This document shows, one piece after another, positions 1 through 8,485 of a stretch of DNA of 64,000 nt. Source of the stretch: an uncultured Eubacteriales bacterium (lineage in GTDB: Bacteria > Bacillota > Clostridia > Oscillospirales > Acutalibacteraceae); contig CAKSHH010000001.1 in the NCBI GenBank assembly GCA_934456435.1, positions 1 through 64,000 on the forward strand, written 5' to 3'. Below the pieces are notes generated by a model. It ran no database searches. It worked only from the letters and a program-made list of their open reading frames with translations, and had not been told where the DNA came from. The translations under genes and the position numbers were made by a program. Numbering within the stretch: the stretch's first letter is position 1; each line of letters begins with the position of its first letter.

Positions 1-76
1 GCGGATGTAGCTCATCTGGTAGAGCGCCACCTTGCCAAGGTGGAGGTAGCGGGTTCGAGCCCCGTCATCCGCTCCA
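1..76 (+). tRNA. tRNA-Gly (anticodon GCC)
   Basis: Complete cloverleaf. The acceptor stem GCGGATG (1-7) pairs with CATCCGC (66-72), followed by discriminator T and an encoded CCA (74-76). The anticodon stem CCACC/GGTGG encloses the loop TTGCCAA, giving anticodon GCC. The T arm contains GGTTCGAGCC. It begins at the first base of the window, so its promoter lies outside; tRNA-Cys follows 52 bases later and is probably co-transcribed. Confidence 0.97.
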
Positions 77-128
77 TTAAAGGTCTTATACCTTTTCACA
101 TAGTGGGTTTCGGCTCACATTTATATTC

Positions 129-203
129 GGCGCCATAGCCAAGTGGTAAGGCACGAGTCTGCAAAACTCCGATTCCCCAGTTCAAGTCTGGGTGGCGCCT
201 CCA
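129..203 (+). tRNA. tRNA-Cys (anticodon GCA)
   Basis: Acceptor stem GGCGCCA (129-135) pairs with TGGCGCC (193-199), then discriminator T and encoded CCA (201-203). The anticodon stem GAGT/ACTC encloses CTGCAAA, so the anticodon is GCA. The T loop TTCAAGT is standard. It is the second gene of a short tRNA pair and is followed at once by a terminator. Confidence 0.97.
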
Positions 204-207
204 TGAA

Positions 208-235
208 AAGCACTTGCAGTTGTAAGTGCTTTTTT
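208..235 (+). terminator. Rho-independent terminator of the tRNA pair
   Basis: AAGCACTT (208-215) pairs with AAGTGCTT (224-231) across an 8-base loop, followed by a T run. The rest of the gap up to 518 is AT-rich and shows only the promoter and ribosome-binding site of the next gene. Confidence 0.85.
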
Positions 236-418
236 GCATATAAACGGCGGAGTTTATAATTATCACTGTATTTTGGTTTTTTGACTCTTAGATGTGCAGA
301 AATAATAAATGATACATAGGAAGCTTGATTATTTATTATAAAGTAAGGTGTTACTTTTTTGTGCAATCATACAAAAAAAGAAAAAATGTCAATTTTTAAT
401 GCAAAAAAAGAACACCTG

Positions 419-427
419 TGCTATAAT
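419..427 (+). promoter_or_regulatory. Extended -10 promoter of the 2219-residue secreted protein
   Basis: TGC followed by TATAAT (422-427) is a consensus extended -10 element. No good -35 box is seen; the region upstream is A/T tracts. Transcription would start near 434 and leave a leader of about 85 bases ending in GGAGG (506-510), 8 bases before the ATG at 519. I saw no riboswitch-like structure in the leader. Confidence 0.6.
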
Positions 428-518
428 TTATGTAATATGAGGCTTAATGGATTGCTATATCCTGAAAGAAGTCAAATGAAAACAATTAAAATTGAAATAA
501 GAAGCGGAGGTCTGTGCA

Positions 519-3500
519 ATGACTGAAAAAGCATTATGGAAAAAAGTCTTAGCTGTCATACTCGTGTTCATGATGGTTTTACCCATCGTGAGTCTGAATG
601 CATTTATGCTTGACGATACGGCATACGATGCGGCAATGACAAACGCAAGAAGCTATATTGACGGCTTGACTGTAAACAGCTCGACGAATGTTCCTTCAAC
701 TGTTGTTTCAACCTACGGATCACAGTTCTCGTGGGATAATGAGAAGAGGGAATCGGCGAACAAGTCGTATCTTTTTGAATGGAGCTACTACAACGGAGTT
801 GTATTTGAGGGCTTGCAGTATACTTATGAGGCAACAAAGGACAGCAAGTACCTTAATTATGTTTCCGATTATATGAGCGCGATGATATCGTCATCGGGCG
901 GCTGGGCGAAGACGACTAACAATTCCTCAAAGGATGCCGCCGGTTACGTTGATTATCACGGAGCGGACTGCTATAAGACAGCAAGTCTGCTGATGGATCT
1001 TGCGCTGAAATCCGACGGTACCGTTGACACAACCAGTAAGTATTACAAAATGGCGACGACCATTTATTCAGACCTTACAACGGGCACGGGCTCAAATTAT
1101 ACAGAGTCATCCCTCGGCGGAAACTATTGGCACGGCGGTTGGACAGGCTCTGCGCCTACATATAAGGTATGGCTTGACGGAATATATATGATTCAGCCAT
1201 TTATGGCGGAGTATGCCTATTACACGGGTGATACCGCTCAGCTTGACTCGATTGTCGACAGATTTGAGTGGATTTATACCAATATGCGTGAAGCAGGCAC
1301 AGGACTGTATTATCACGCGGCCAATTCAAGCACGAGTTATGTAAACTATCATTGGACAAGAGCTATCGGCTGGTATGCAATGGCGATTGTTGACGTTATG
1401 CAGTATATGAGCGGCGACAACCTTGCAACAATGCAGACTATCCTCAAGGATCTCGTCGACAATATGCTTCCTTATCAGGACAGCTCAACAGGTATGTGGG
1501 CTAACCTCTGCGATAAGAGCGTAACGAGCACAAACAGGCTTGAAACAAGCGGAACATCAATGCTGGCTTATACAATCGCAAAGGCAGTCAACAAGGGCTG
1601 GCTTGCCAAGTCGTATCTTGACTACGCAAAGAAAGCTTTTACCGGAATGACCGAAAACAAGCTTTCCAACGGCAGTCTTGCAGATATATACTTTAAAGCG
1701 AGTGCATCGGGCTCCAATAACTATGAAACCACGTCATACTACTATTCCAATGAGGGTAAGGGCGTCGGTCCGTACATAATGGCTTATGCGGAGCTTCTCA
1801 AGGCGAAAAATGCTGAGACAGTCGATCCCGATCCGACCGAGGGTCAGGTTTACACGGTCAATGTTGCTATACCGGCAGGTTCGGCGAGTGTTGCAAGCAT
1901 AGACGATATAACACTTGACGTTGTTAAGGGCTCAACTATTGACCTCAGCGGTATGAGCTTTACCGTTCATTATTCGGACGGAACTCAGGGCACTTATGCT
2001 ATTCCCTCGGACCTTCTTGACGGAACAGGCTACACCACGGACAAGATCGAAACAATTACATTCAATGTTGTCAATTCAAATACGGGCGATAAGGTCGGCA
2101 AGATCGTTGCCAACGTTAAAGAGGACACCTCAACAGATCCCTCCGACGATTACAATAACCTTGATTGGAAATATATCGAGGGAGTACAGCTCACTCCTGT
2201 GACAATATATGTAAGACACAGCGGTACATTGACGAACGGCAAGAGCTACCTGCTCGGTTACACGAGCAATTACAGCGGTGCGGTTATCAATTCATCAGCC
2301 GGTGCAACTGCGGTCACATCGAAGAAGGCGGGAACAACGGAGTTCTTCGATGCCGACGGAAATGCTTATTCCGCAAGTGCAGAGTATATTGTTGATACCG
2401 ACGGCTCACTTGCAAACTATGTTTATACCAGAAACAGCAACCAACTTTACAATTCTTCAACAGGAAGATATTTGCACGCTTCAACCAGCAGTTTGAGCAC
2501 AAGCACTTCGGGAACTTCTTTTAGCTTTGGTACTAACAGAATTTATTACCGAAGCGGCAGAAGATATTATTACGCTTATTATAATACCAGCAGCCAAAGA
2601 TTTGCGATGAGAACTTCATCAAGCAACTCTACGATATACGGCTATGAGCCTGTAACGGTTTATGAGAAGACGGGAAGCTCAGACGGCGGATACTATGCAC
2701 TTGCCAAGAAGCTCACCTACGAAGTTTCGCTCGGACTTGATTTTGATGTGAACGATATCATGAAAGAAACAGAGATCGTTTACAGCCCGACGGGAACAAG
2801 CTCGGATATTCAGAAGATTGACTGGTCGGACGAAAGAGTCAGCTACTCTTTCTCCAACACGGTTGATACGTCGGTTACCGGTTCGTATACGATGACGGTT
2901 AAGATTGACGATCAGGAAATCGGCAATGTCAGAATTTCCGTTGCCGAGAACAACTATCCCGAATATCCGAACAAAGGCTCGGTTTCAATTGACAAGACCG
3001 CATCGGGTAACCACTTTAAAGATACCGGTGTTGCCGATGTTGAGCTAAAGGTCAAGGGCGTTCCGACGACCTCACCGATCGACGTTGTTTTCGTTACCGA
3101 CGTTTCCAACTCTATGGCTTGGAAAGCCGGTACAACGACCTTTGATACCGAAAACTCAAAGATGAAAGACCTTCAGGCTGCGGTTGCAGGCTTTGCAAAT
3201 TCTTATTTGTCCGACACAACGGGAAGTCTGAACAACAACACAATTTCGCTTGCCACATTCGGCGGCCTTGATAAGGATCATCTTTCGGGCACATTGGACA
3301 CTTACACCGACGCCACGAGAACTCTCCTTGTAGGTTCGGACAGCAAGACCGATGTTATCAACAAGGTAAATGATATAACCTATACAGTTTCAACATCGGG
3401 CTCAACATCAACGGTTTACCTTACATTTGATGGCTCCACTCCGACAGGTGATGATGTTACCAGCGCCACTGTTACCGCAGATACAAACTACGGTAATACG

Positions 3501-6500
3501 AACTATGACTATGCTTTCATGGAGACGGCGGATGTAATTTCTACACTCAAGAGCAATTATTATTCAAAGACCGGAATAAGCTACGATGACAGCGGAAGAA
3601 AGATTTATGTTATCATGCTTACCGACGGTGCTCCGACAAACTATGAGGGATACTATTACAACTCAAGAATGAGCTCTTCACGTCCCGACGGTATGGCACA
3701 GTGGATAAATGCTTCGGGCACGAAGGCTAACTATACAAACGGATACAATTCCAGTCAGACAACATGGTATAACTATATTTCTTCCACAAAACTCACATGG
3801 GCGACAAAGGTATACAACACGAAGAATGTTATCGGTATGTCTGCTATCGGATTCGACCTTGAAAACGGCGGATTCTCTAACTGGGTATTTACTGAGAGCG
3901 CAGGAACACCGCTTACAAACGTTCTTAAAAATATGGTTGACGGCGCAACACTTGATGTGCAGACTGCCGATGATGCCGAAACCTTGGCAACAACACTTCG
4001 CGAAAAGGCTGAAGCGCTCACAAAGAACAATACGAACGGTTATGTTATCGATAAAATGGGCGAGCAGTACAATCTCCAGATGGCATCAACCGTAAACTGT
4101 AATATTGTTGATTCCGGCAAGATCAACCTTTCCGATTTCGGTATCACACCGAAGATTCAGGTTATGTCGTATGACGTGTACACAAAGGATGAGCTTGGCA
4201 AGACGATCAACGGTGTTAAGGTCACCATTGACAAGGTCGGACAGCGTAAGGGTACCGATCCGACAGTATACGAGACCGTTACATTCAATGCCGACGGAAC
4301 GGAGGCTTACTCCGACCAGCTTGACGGCAATATAATGACGGACGGTGTAATTTACGCCAAGTATTTCACCTACAATACAACTGCTGATGCTGTTCAGATA
4401 AAAGACGGTACAACTCTTGACAGCGAAACATTTAACTGGAAGATAGGCGATATCCCCGAAAATGAAATCGTGCTCAAGTATAATGTTTACCTGACGGATT
4501 CAATGGAGGGAGCAAGAGACGAGGGCGTTTATGACACCAACAAGTCAGCGTTCCTGTATTATGTCAACTTCCTCGGCAACAACTGTGAGCTTGAGTTCCC
4601 TATTCCGTCGCTTCCCTGGGAAAAGGCGCAGGTTTCTTATGAGCTCTATCTTGTAAACACCAAGGGCGAACCAATTGACCTCCAGGGCAACACGGTAAGC
4701 TTTGCCGACCGTGTGCTCATGAGCGAGCTTATAACGCTTGAGAAATATCTCAACACAAGAGATGTTATTGATATTGAGGATCTTGAGACTCTCCTTCCCG
4801 ACGGATACGGACTTTATAACCCCGATTCGAGCTACACGATCACAATCGGAAGCGGTACGGGAATGAGCAGCGCAAAGATAGTTGACAACAAAGTCGGAAC
4901 GACAAAGCTCTTTGACCCGACAGACGGAACCGTCAATGCGGACGGAAGCATCACGCTGAGTGACTACACTGACACAAAGGTTGCTTTCGCGGTAGTAAGG
5001 CTTGAGATAAATCCCGACGTTGTGGTTATTGACTACGGTAAGACGATTCACGTTTCAACAATTGAGAACGACTACGGTGCATACCGTACCGTCGGAATCG
5101 GAAATATTGATTCGGTCGGAACAGCGCTCGGAAAAGAATATAAAACTTCGGGCGGTACATTTACCGTTGACGGCAGAGACGTATTGTTCACTCCGACAAA
5201 GTATCTCAGCTCAATCCAGAAAGTTAAATATTCCGTATCGGCTAAGACGGAGAAATATCCTGTAACCGATCCTCTTTCATCCTACCTCGCAGTTATCCCG
5301 GCAACGACGGTATACTATGAGGACAACTTTGGAGGAGAAGAGAGCGACGGAGGACTGTACATCAAGTACACGGGTGACTGGTACACAGCGAGCGATGACG
5401 GCAGCGAGGTCAGCGGAGTAACGGCGAACACGGACAAGAGCGATCGCCAGGACGACGGCAGCATCGGACAGGGCAACACACCTTACGGCTACGACAGCTC
5501 CTACGACAACGACGTCAAGTTCAGCAACGGCTCGGCGGCAAAGGTAACGGGAACTATCAGCAAGGTTGACGGCAAGCCCGTATACAACGCAACGGCAGAG
5601 TTCACATTCAAGGGAACAGGCTTTGATATCATCAGCCGAACAGACCTTGACTGCGGAATGATCTCGGTAATGATCACGGACGAAAGCGGAAACGTAAAGA
5701 CAGTACCCGTAATCAATAAGGGCGTCAATACACTCTATCAGATTCCCGTAATCTCATACACGGGAATCCCGTACGGAACATACACGGTCAAGATAAATGT
5801 CTGCGCTCCGGTATCGGTACTGAAGATAAACGGCTCGGTATTCTACCTTGATGCGATAAGAATATATGACCCAATGGGAACAAGCGCAGCCGACAACTCC
5901 GAGTTCACGGAAGCCAACAGCGCATACGATACGGATAAGGAATCAAACGCATTTGTATCGTCGATCCGTGACTACATCATACAGGCAGGTCAGCTTGATA
6001 CAAGCGAAACCTACGGAGCGGTATATGTTGATACTCTGAACAACGAGTACACAGAGGGCGGACTTCTTAATCAGGACGTCATCAAGAACTTTGAGCTTGT
6101 AGGACCGAACGAAGAGGTATACCTTTCACCGGGCTACGGAGTAGGCTTCATAATCGAAACGAGCAAGAAGCCGGCATCCGTACAGCTTGAGATGAAGGTG
6201 CCTGCACCGCTGAACGACGGCGCGTCACTCTCGGCACAGACCTACGGCAAGAATAACATAGTCAACTTTGCGGTCAACTCGGCGACGGAAATGTTCTATG
6301 ATATCACAAAGGCGATAGAGTTTGAACAGACAACGGACGACGCAGGAAACACAAAGTACAGAGCGACGGTGATCCTTGCAAACGGACTGCCGACAGACAA
6401 CCTCGGTGAGATAGTGTCGATAACGAATGTTAAGATGACCTATCCTGAGGGAGTGCAGGTATACAGCGAAGACGATATAACAACAGCCAGCGTAGATGAC

Positions 6501-7178
6501 AGCACGGTAACATGCGCGCTGAAGGCTAACTGGGATACTTATGTAGACGTATTCGGCACGGTAAAGACCCAGCACGAGGCATCGGTACCGACGGATTACA
6601 TAACGTCGGCAGAGAGCCTTAATGTGACGAAGAACGGCGGCAAGGTAAAGGCAGTAATTAAGACTTCGAGATATGTAGATGCACTTACGCTGAAGAACGC
6701 ATACGGAGAGAACGTGGCAATCGAGAGCGTAACGAGCACGGTAGACGAAAGCAAGATACTGACGGAGGAATACAAGGAAGCAAAGACGTGGACGATAGAG
6801 TTCACAGCTTACGGAGCCAACGGAACAAGCGAATACACGGTTGAGACGGGCAACGGAGTAAGTCAGAGCTTCGAAGTAGAGATAAAGAATCCCGAAGTAA
6901 CAGCAATCAAGGTAGCGACGATGCCGAAGAAGACGGTATACGGACAGGGCGAATATTTTGACGCAACAGGAATGACGCTGACGGTAACGTATTCGGACGG
7001 AACACAGAAGACGGTACGAGACGGATACTCAACAGACGGCGGCAAGCTGACAAAGACCGGAACGAACACGGTAACAGTCAGATACGGCGGCAAGATGACG
7101 ACGGTGAACGTAACCGTACGCTCGGCGATATCACAGGCAATACACAACTTCTTCAGCAGACTTTTCGGCAGAAGATAA
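519..7178 (+). CDS. Giant secreted mosaic protein: GH105-like hydrolase, Ig-like domains, VWA domain
   Basis: A 2219-residue extracellular protein with an N-terminal signal peptide (Lys-Lys followed by a hydrophobic core, residues 8-28). Residues about 30-430 resemble GH105/GH88 unsaturated rhamnogalacturonyl hydrolases: the VWLDG motif (217-221, Asp220 the likely catalytic acid), HWTRAIGWYAMA from 278, and an ETSGTSM stretch. An Ig-like domain follows (about 445-535), then a Ser/Thr/Tyr-rich region (about 550-730), then a von Willebrand factor A domain with a complete DxSxS metal site (Asp861, Ser863, Ser865) and TDG at 1035-1037. Beta-rich regions continue to a second Ig-like domain (about 2126-2203) and a basic amphipathic tail ending LFGRR. 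There is no LPXTG signal. Base use changes sharply near 5330: valine codons go from mainly GTT to mainly GTA and Thr to ACG. This suggests a separately acquired or homogenised C-terminal module. The domain reading is good; the substrate is inferred. Confidence 0.8.
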   Translation: MTEKALWKKVLAVILVFMMVLPIVSLNAFMLDDTAYDAAMTNARSYIDGLTVNSSTNVPSTVVSTYGSQFSWDNEKRESANKSYLFEWSYYNGVVFEGLQYTYEATKDSKYLNYVSDYMSAMISSSGGWAKTTNNSSKDAAGYVDYHGADCYKTASLLMDLALKSDGTVDTTSKYYKMATTIYSDLTTGTGSNYTESSLGGNYWHGGWTGSAPTYKVWLDGIYMIQPFMAEYAYYTGDTAQLDSIVDRFEWIYTNMREAGTGLYYHAANSSTSYVNYHWTRAIGWYAMAIVDVMQYMSGDNLATMQTILKDLVDNMLPYQDSSTGMWANLCDKSVTSTNRLETSGTSMLAYTIAKAVNKGWLAKSYLDYAKKAFTGMTENKLSNGSLADIYFKASASGSNNYETTSYYYSNEGKGVGPYIMAYAELLKAKNAETVDPDPTEGQVYTVNVAIPAGSASVASIDDITLDVVKGSTIDLSGMSFTVHYSDGTQGTYAIPSDLLDGTGYTTDKIETITFNVVNSNTGDKVGKIVANVKEDTSTDPSDDYNNLDWKYIEGVQLTPVTIYVRHSGTLTNGKSYLLGYTSNYSGAVINSSAGATAVTSKKAGTTEFFDADGNAYSASAEYIVDTDGSLANYVYTRNSNQLYNSSTGRYLHASTSSLSTSTSGTSFSFGTNRIYYRSGRRYYYAYYNTSSQRFAMRTSSSNSTIYGYEPVTVYEKTGSSDGGYYALAKKLTYEVSLGLDFDVNDIMKETEIVYSPTGTSSDIQKIDWSDERVSYSFSNTVDTSVTGSYTMTVKIDDQEIGNVRISVAENNYPEYPNKGSVSIDKTASGNHFKDTGVADVELKVKGVPTTSPIDVVFVTDVSNSMAWKAGTTTFDTENSKMKDLQAAVAGFANSYLSDTTGSLNNNTISLATFGGLDKDHLSGTLDTYTDATRTLLVGSDSKTDVINKVNDITYTVSTSGSTSTVYLTFDGSTPTGDDVTSATVTADTNYGNTNYDYAFMETADVISTLKSNYYSKTGISYDDSGRKIYVIMLTDGAPTNYEGYYYNSRMSSSRPDGMAQWINASGTKANYTNGYNSSQTTWYNYISSTKLTWATKVYNTKNVIGMSAIGFDLENGGFSNWVFTESAGTPLTNVLKNMVDGATLDVQTADDAETLATTLREKAEALTKNNTNGYVIDKMGEQYNLQMASTVNCNIVDSGKINLSDFGITPKIQVMSYDVYTKDELGKTINGVKVTIDKVGQRKGTDPTVYETVTFNADGTEAYSDQLDGNIMTDGVIYAKYFTYNTTADAVQIKDGTTLDSETFNWKIGDIPENEIVLKYNVYLTDSMEGARDEGVYDTNKSAFLYYVNFLGNNCELEFPIPSLPWEKAQVSYELYLVNTKGEPIDLQGNTVSFADRVLMSELITLEKYLNTRDVIDIEDLETLLPDGYGLYNPDSSYTITIGSGTGMSSAKIVDNKVGTTKLFDPTDGTVNADGSITLSDYTDTKVAFAVVRLEINPDVVVIDYGKTIHVSTIENDYGAYRTVGIGNIDSVGTALGKEYKTSGGTFTVDGRDVLFTPTKYLSSIQKVKYSVSAKTEKYPVTDPLSSYLAVIPATTVYYEDNFGGEESDGGLYIKYTGDWYTASDDGSEVSGVTANTDKSDRQDDGSIGQGNTPYGYDSSYDNDVKFSNGSAAKVTGTISKVDGKPVYNATAEFTFKGTGFDIISRTDLDCGMISVMITDESGNVKTVPVINKGVNTLYQIPVISYTGIPYGTYTVKINVCAPVSVLKINGSVFYLDAIRIYDPMGTSAADNSEFTEANSAYDTDKESNAFVSSIRDYIIQAGQLDTSETYGAVYVDTLNNEYTEGGLLNQDVIKNFELVGPNEEVYLSPGYGVGFIIETSKKPASVQLEMKVPAPLNDGASLSAQTYGKNNIVNFAVNSATEMFYDITKAIEFEQTTDDAGNTKYRATVILANGLPTDNLGEIVSITNVKMTYPEGVQVYSEDDITTASVDDSTVTCALKANWDTYVDVFGTVKTQHEASVPTDYITSAESLNVTKNGGKVKAVIKTSRYVDALTLKNAYGENVAIESVTSTVDESKILTEEYKEAKTWTIEFTAYGANGTSEYTVETGNGVSQSFEVEIKNPEVTAIKVATMPKKTVYGQGEYFDATGMTLTVTYSDGTQKTVRDGYSTDGGKLTKTGTNTVTVRYGGKMTTVNVTVRSAISQAIHNFFSRLFGRR

Positions 7179-7184
7179 CGAAAA

Positions 7185-7226
7185 TACGGGGAACGGACAC
7201 TCCGTTCCCCGTAAAATTGCTTTTTT
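7185..7226 (+). terminator. Strong terminator after the secreted mosaic protein
   Basis: A perfect 13-bp stem, TACGGGGAACGGA (7185-7197) with TCCGTTCCCCGTA (7201-7213), has a 3-base loop and is followed by a T run at 7221-7226. It separates the large gene from the peptide/kinase unit. Confidence 0.92.
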
Positions 7227-7237
7227 AAAAATTAAAC

Positions 7238-7265
7238 TTGACATTTTAAAATAATCTGATATACT
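7238..7265 (+). promoter_or_regulatory. Strong sigma-A promoter of the peptide/kinase unit
   Basis: TTGACA (7238-7243), 16-base spacer, TATACT (7260-7265) preceded by TGA, which makes an extended -10. It lies just after the upstream terminator, so the peptide and kinase genes form their own transcription unit with a leader of about 55 bases. Confidence 0.85.
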
Positions 7266-7326
7266 GTATGTGATAAAGTTTGCAGTTATATTTAATGTTT
7301 TTCGGACAGCTTACGAGGTGATACTA

Positions 7327-7605
7327 ATGAAAAAAGCATACGAAAAGCCAATGGCTCTTGTTCAGGATCTTACTTTGAACAATTTTGTTGCAGGTGCGTG
7401 CTCAAGTTCCGGTGCAACACCGATAAATTTTTCTGAGGATACCTGCACATATACAGATGAATCATCAATGTTTACATTCTTCTCATCACAGTGCGACAAG
7501 GGCGACGGCTTCAGCGGTAACATCGTTAATCCGAACCCGCAGTCTCCGTTTGCACAGATTTGTTACCACAGACCTCTTGATGAGTTCACATTCTTCAGTT
7601 CATAA
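7327..7605 (+). CDS. Putative RiPP-type precursor peptide with duplicated FTFFSS motif
   Basis: A 92-residue peptide started by ATG 7327 behind GAGGTG (an upstream in-frame start at 7270 has no ribosome-binding site). The first 25 residues look like a leader: MKKAYEKP, then a Leu/Asn-rich stretch ending VAGAC. The core holds Cys at 25, 40, 56 and 79, many Ser/Thr, and the motif FTFFSS twice, at 49-54 and at 87-92, where it forms the C-terminus. The gene has a strong promoter of its own and ends 3 bases before an HPr-kinase-like gene. Some HPr-kinase-like enzymes in lasso peptide clusters phosphorylate a C-terminal Ser of the precursor; by analogy Ser91/Ser92 are candidate sites. No lasso cyclase, leader peptidase, radical SAM enzyme or transporter is next to it. 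Function is inferred; it could be another kind of small secreted or signalling peptide. Confidence 0.65.
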   Translation: MKKAYEKPMALVQDLTLNNFVAGACSSSGATPINFSEDTCTYTDESSMFTFFSSQCDKGDGFSGNIVNPNPQSPFAQICYHRPLDEFTFFSS

Positions 7606-7608
7606 GCT

Positions 7609-8463
7609 ATGTATTGTTATGAGATAGGCGGTATCGGCTTCGGCTTTGATATCGACAAGAATTTAACAGAATATTCTCCGTATGATGTTTTTCGGATAAG
7701 CGAAGAGGAGTATTTGTCTCTTTCCGAAAGACATCATTATACTTTTTTACCCGAAATTAAGCCGCACGGAACTCTTGTGCGGTCCGAATCAAGCCGTGAT
7801 ATATTTGTTGACGGCGACGAGGTGTTTCACGTCAACAAAAGGTTTGACGAAAAAAATTACGAGTGTATTTTCAGGTATGTCCGCGGCGTTCCAGGCGGTT
7901 CCTTCAGCTTCACTAACGGCGGTATCGACTGTCTGAAGGTAACTGCGGAACTGTTCAGGTCGTGCAATTTTGTTTCCGCGCTGCTCGATTTTGATGCAAT
8001 GATACTTCATTCATCATTTGTGTTCTGCGACGGTCAAGCCATTCTCTTCACCGCACCGTCGGGCGGCGGAAAATCGACGCAGGCTCGGCTGTGGGAGCAG
8101 TATAAGGGCGCACAGATAATAAACGGGGACAGAACCGTTATTAAAAGATGCGCTGACGGCTGGTATGCCTATTCGCTGCCGTTATGCGGCTCGTCGGGAA
8201 TATGCCTGAAAAGGAGTGCAAAGCTTGCTTTGACAGCGGTTGTGAAAAAATCCGCCGACGACAGGGTTCTTGAAATGCCGAACGCCGAAAAGCTGACAGA
8301 GATTTTTCCGCAGATAACAATTGAAAATTACAAGCCGCAGGAATTTGCACACGCCCTTGATTTGGAGGACGCGTTTATCCGCGAGTGCAATATTGTAAGA
8401 CTTGACTGCACAGCGACCGATAAAGCCGTGACGGCGCTTGAAAAACATATAAAAGCCTTGTGA
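7609..8463 (+). CDS. HPr kinase/PEPCK-like P-loop protein
   Basis: A 284-residue protein with a Walker A motif of the HPr kinase C-terminal/PEPCK type, APSGGGKST at 149-157 (Lys155, Ser156), and NGDRTV with Asp174 as a likely metal ligand. Residues before about 110 are unlike HPr kinase of sugar regulation, so it is not HprK itself. It begins 3 bases after the stop of the peptide gene with no clear SD sequence, so it is probably translated by coupling; this ties it to the peptide. Proteins of this family occur in peptide-modification clusters and some phosphorylate precursor peptides. Role here, by inference: kinase for the 92-residue peptide. The alternative is a P-loop protein of unknown substrate. 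Confidence 0.75.
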   Translation: MYCYEIGGIGFGFDIDKNLTEYSPYDVFRISEEEYLSLSERHHYTFLPEIKPHGTLVRSESSRDIFVDGDEVFHVNKRFDEKNYECIFRYVRGVPGGSFSFTNGGIDCLKVTAELFRSCNFVSALLDFDAMILHSSFVFCDGQAILFTAPSGGGKSTQARLWEQYKGAQIINGDRTVIKRCADGWYAYSLPLCGSSGICLKRSAKLALTAVVKKSADDRVLEMPNAEKLTEIFPQITIENYKPQEFAHALDLEDAFIRECNIVRLDCTATDKAVTALEKHIKAL

Positions 8464-8483
8464 TTTGAGTTCACAAGGCTTTT
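8451..8483. terminator. Bidirectional terminator between convergent genes
   Basis: Perfect 13-bp inverted repeat, 8451-8463 with 8471-8483, 7-base loop, A run on the left and T run on the right, so it works in both directions. The stop codon of the kinase-like gene is inside the left arm. Confidence 0.9.
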
Positions 8484-8485
8484 GC

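Noticed and set aside
1..203. tRNA genes as an integration site
   Set aside because: Both tRNAs are intact and no integrase or direct repeat of a tRNA end was seen downstream.
7238..8463. Lasso peptide cluster
   Set aside because: No asparagine-synthetase-like cyclase, RRE or leader protease gene is near; only the kinase-like gene recalls such clusters.
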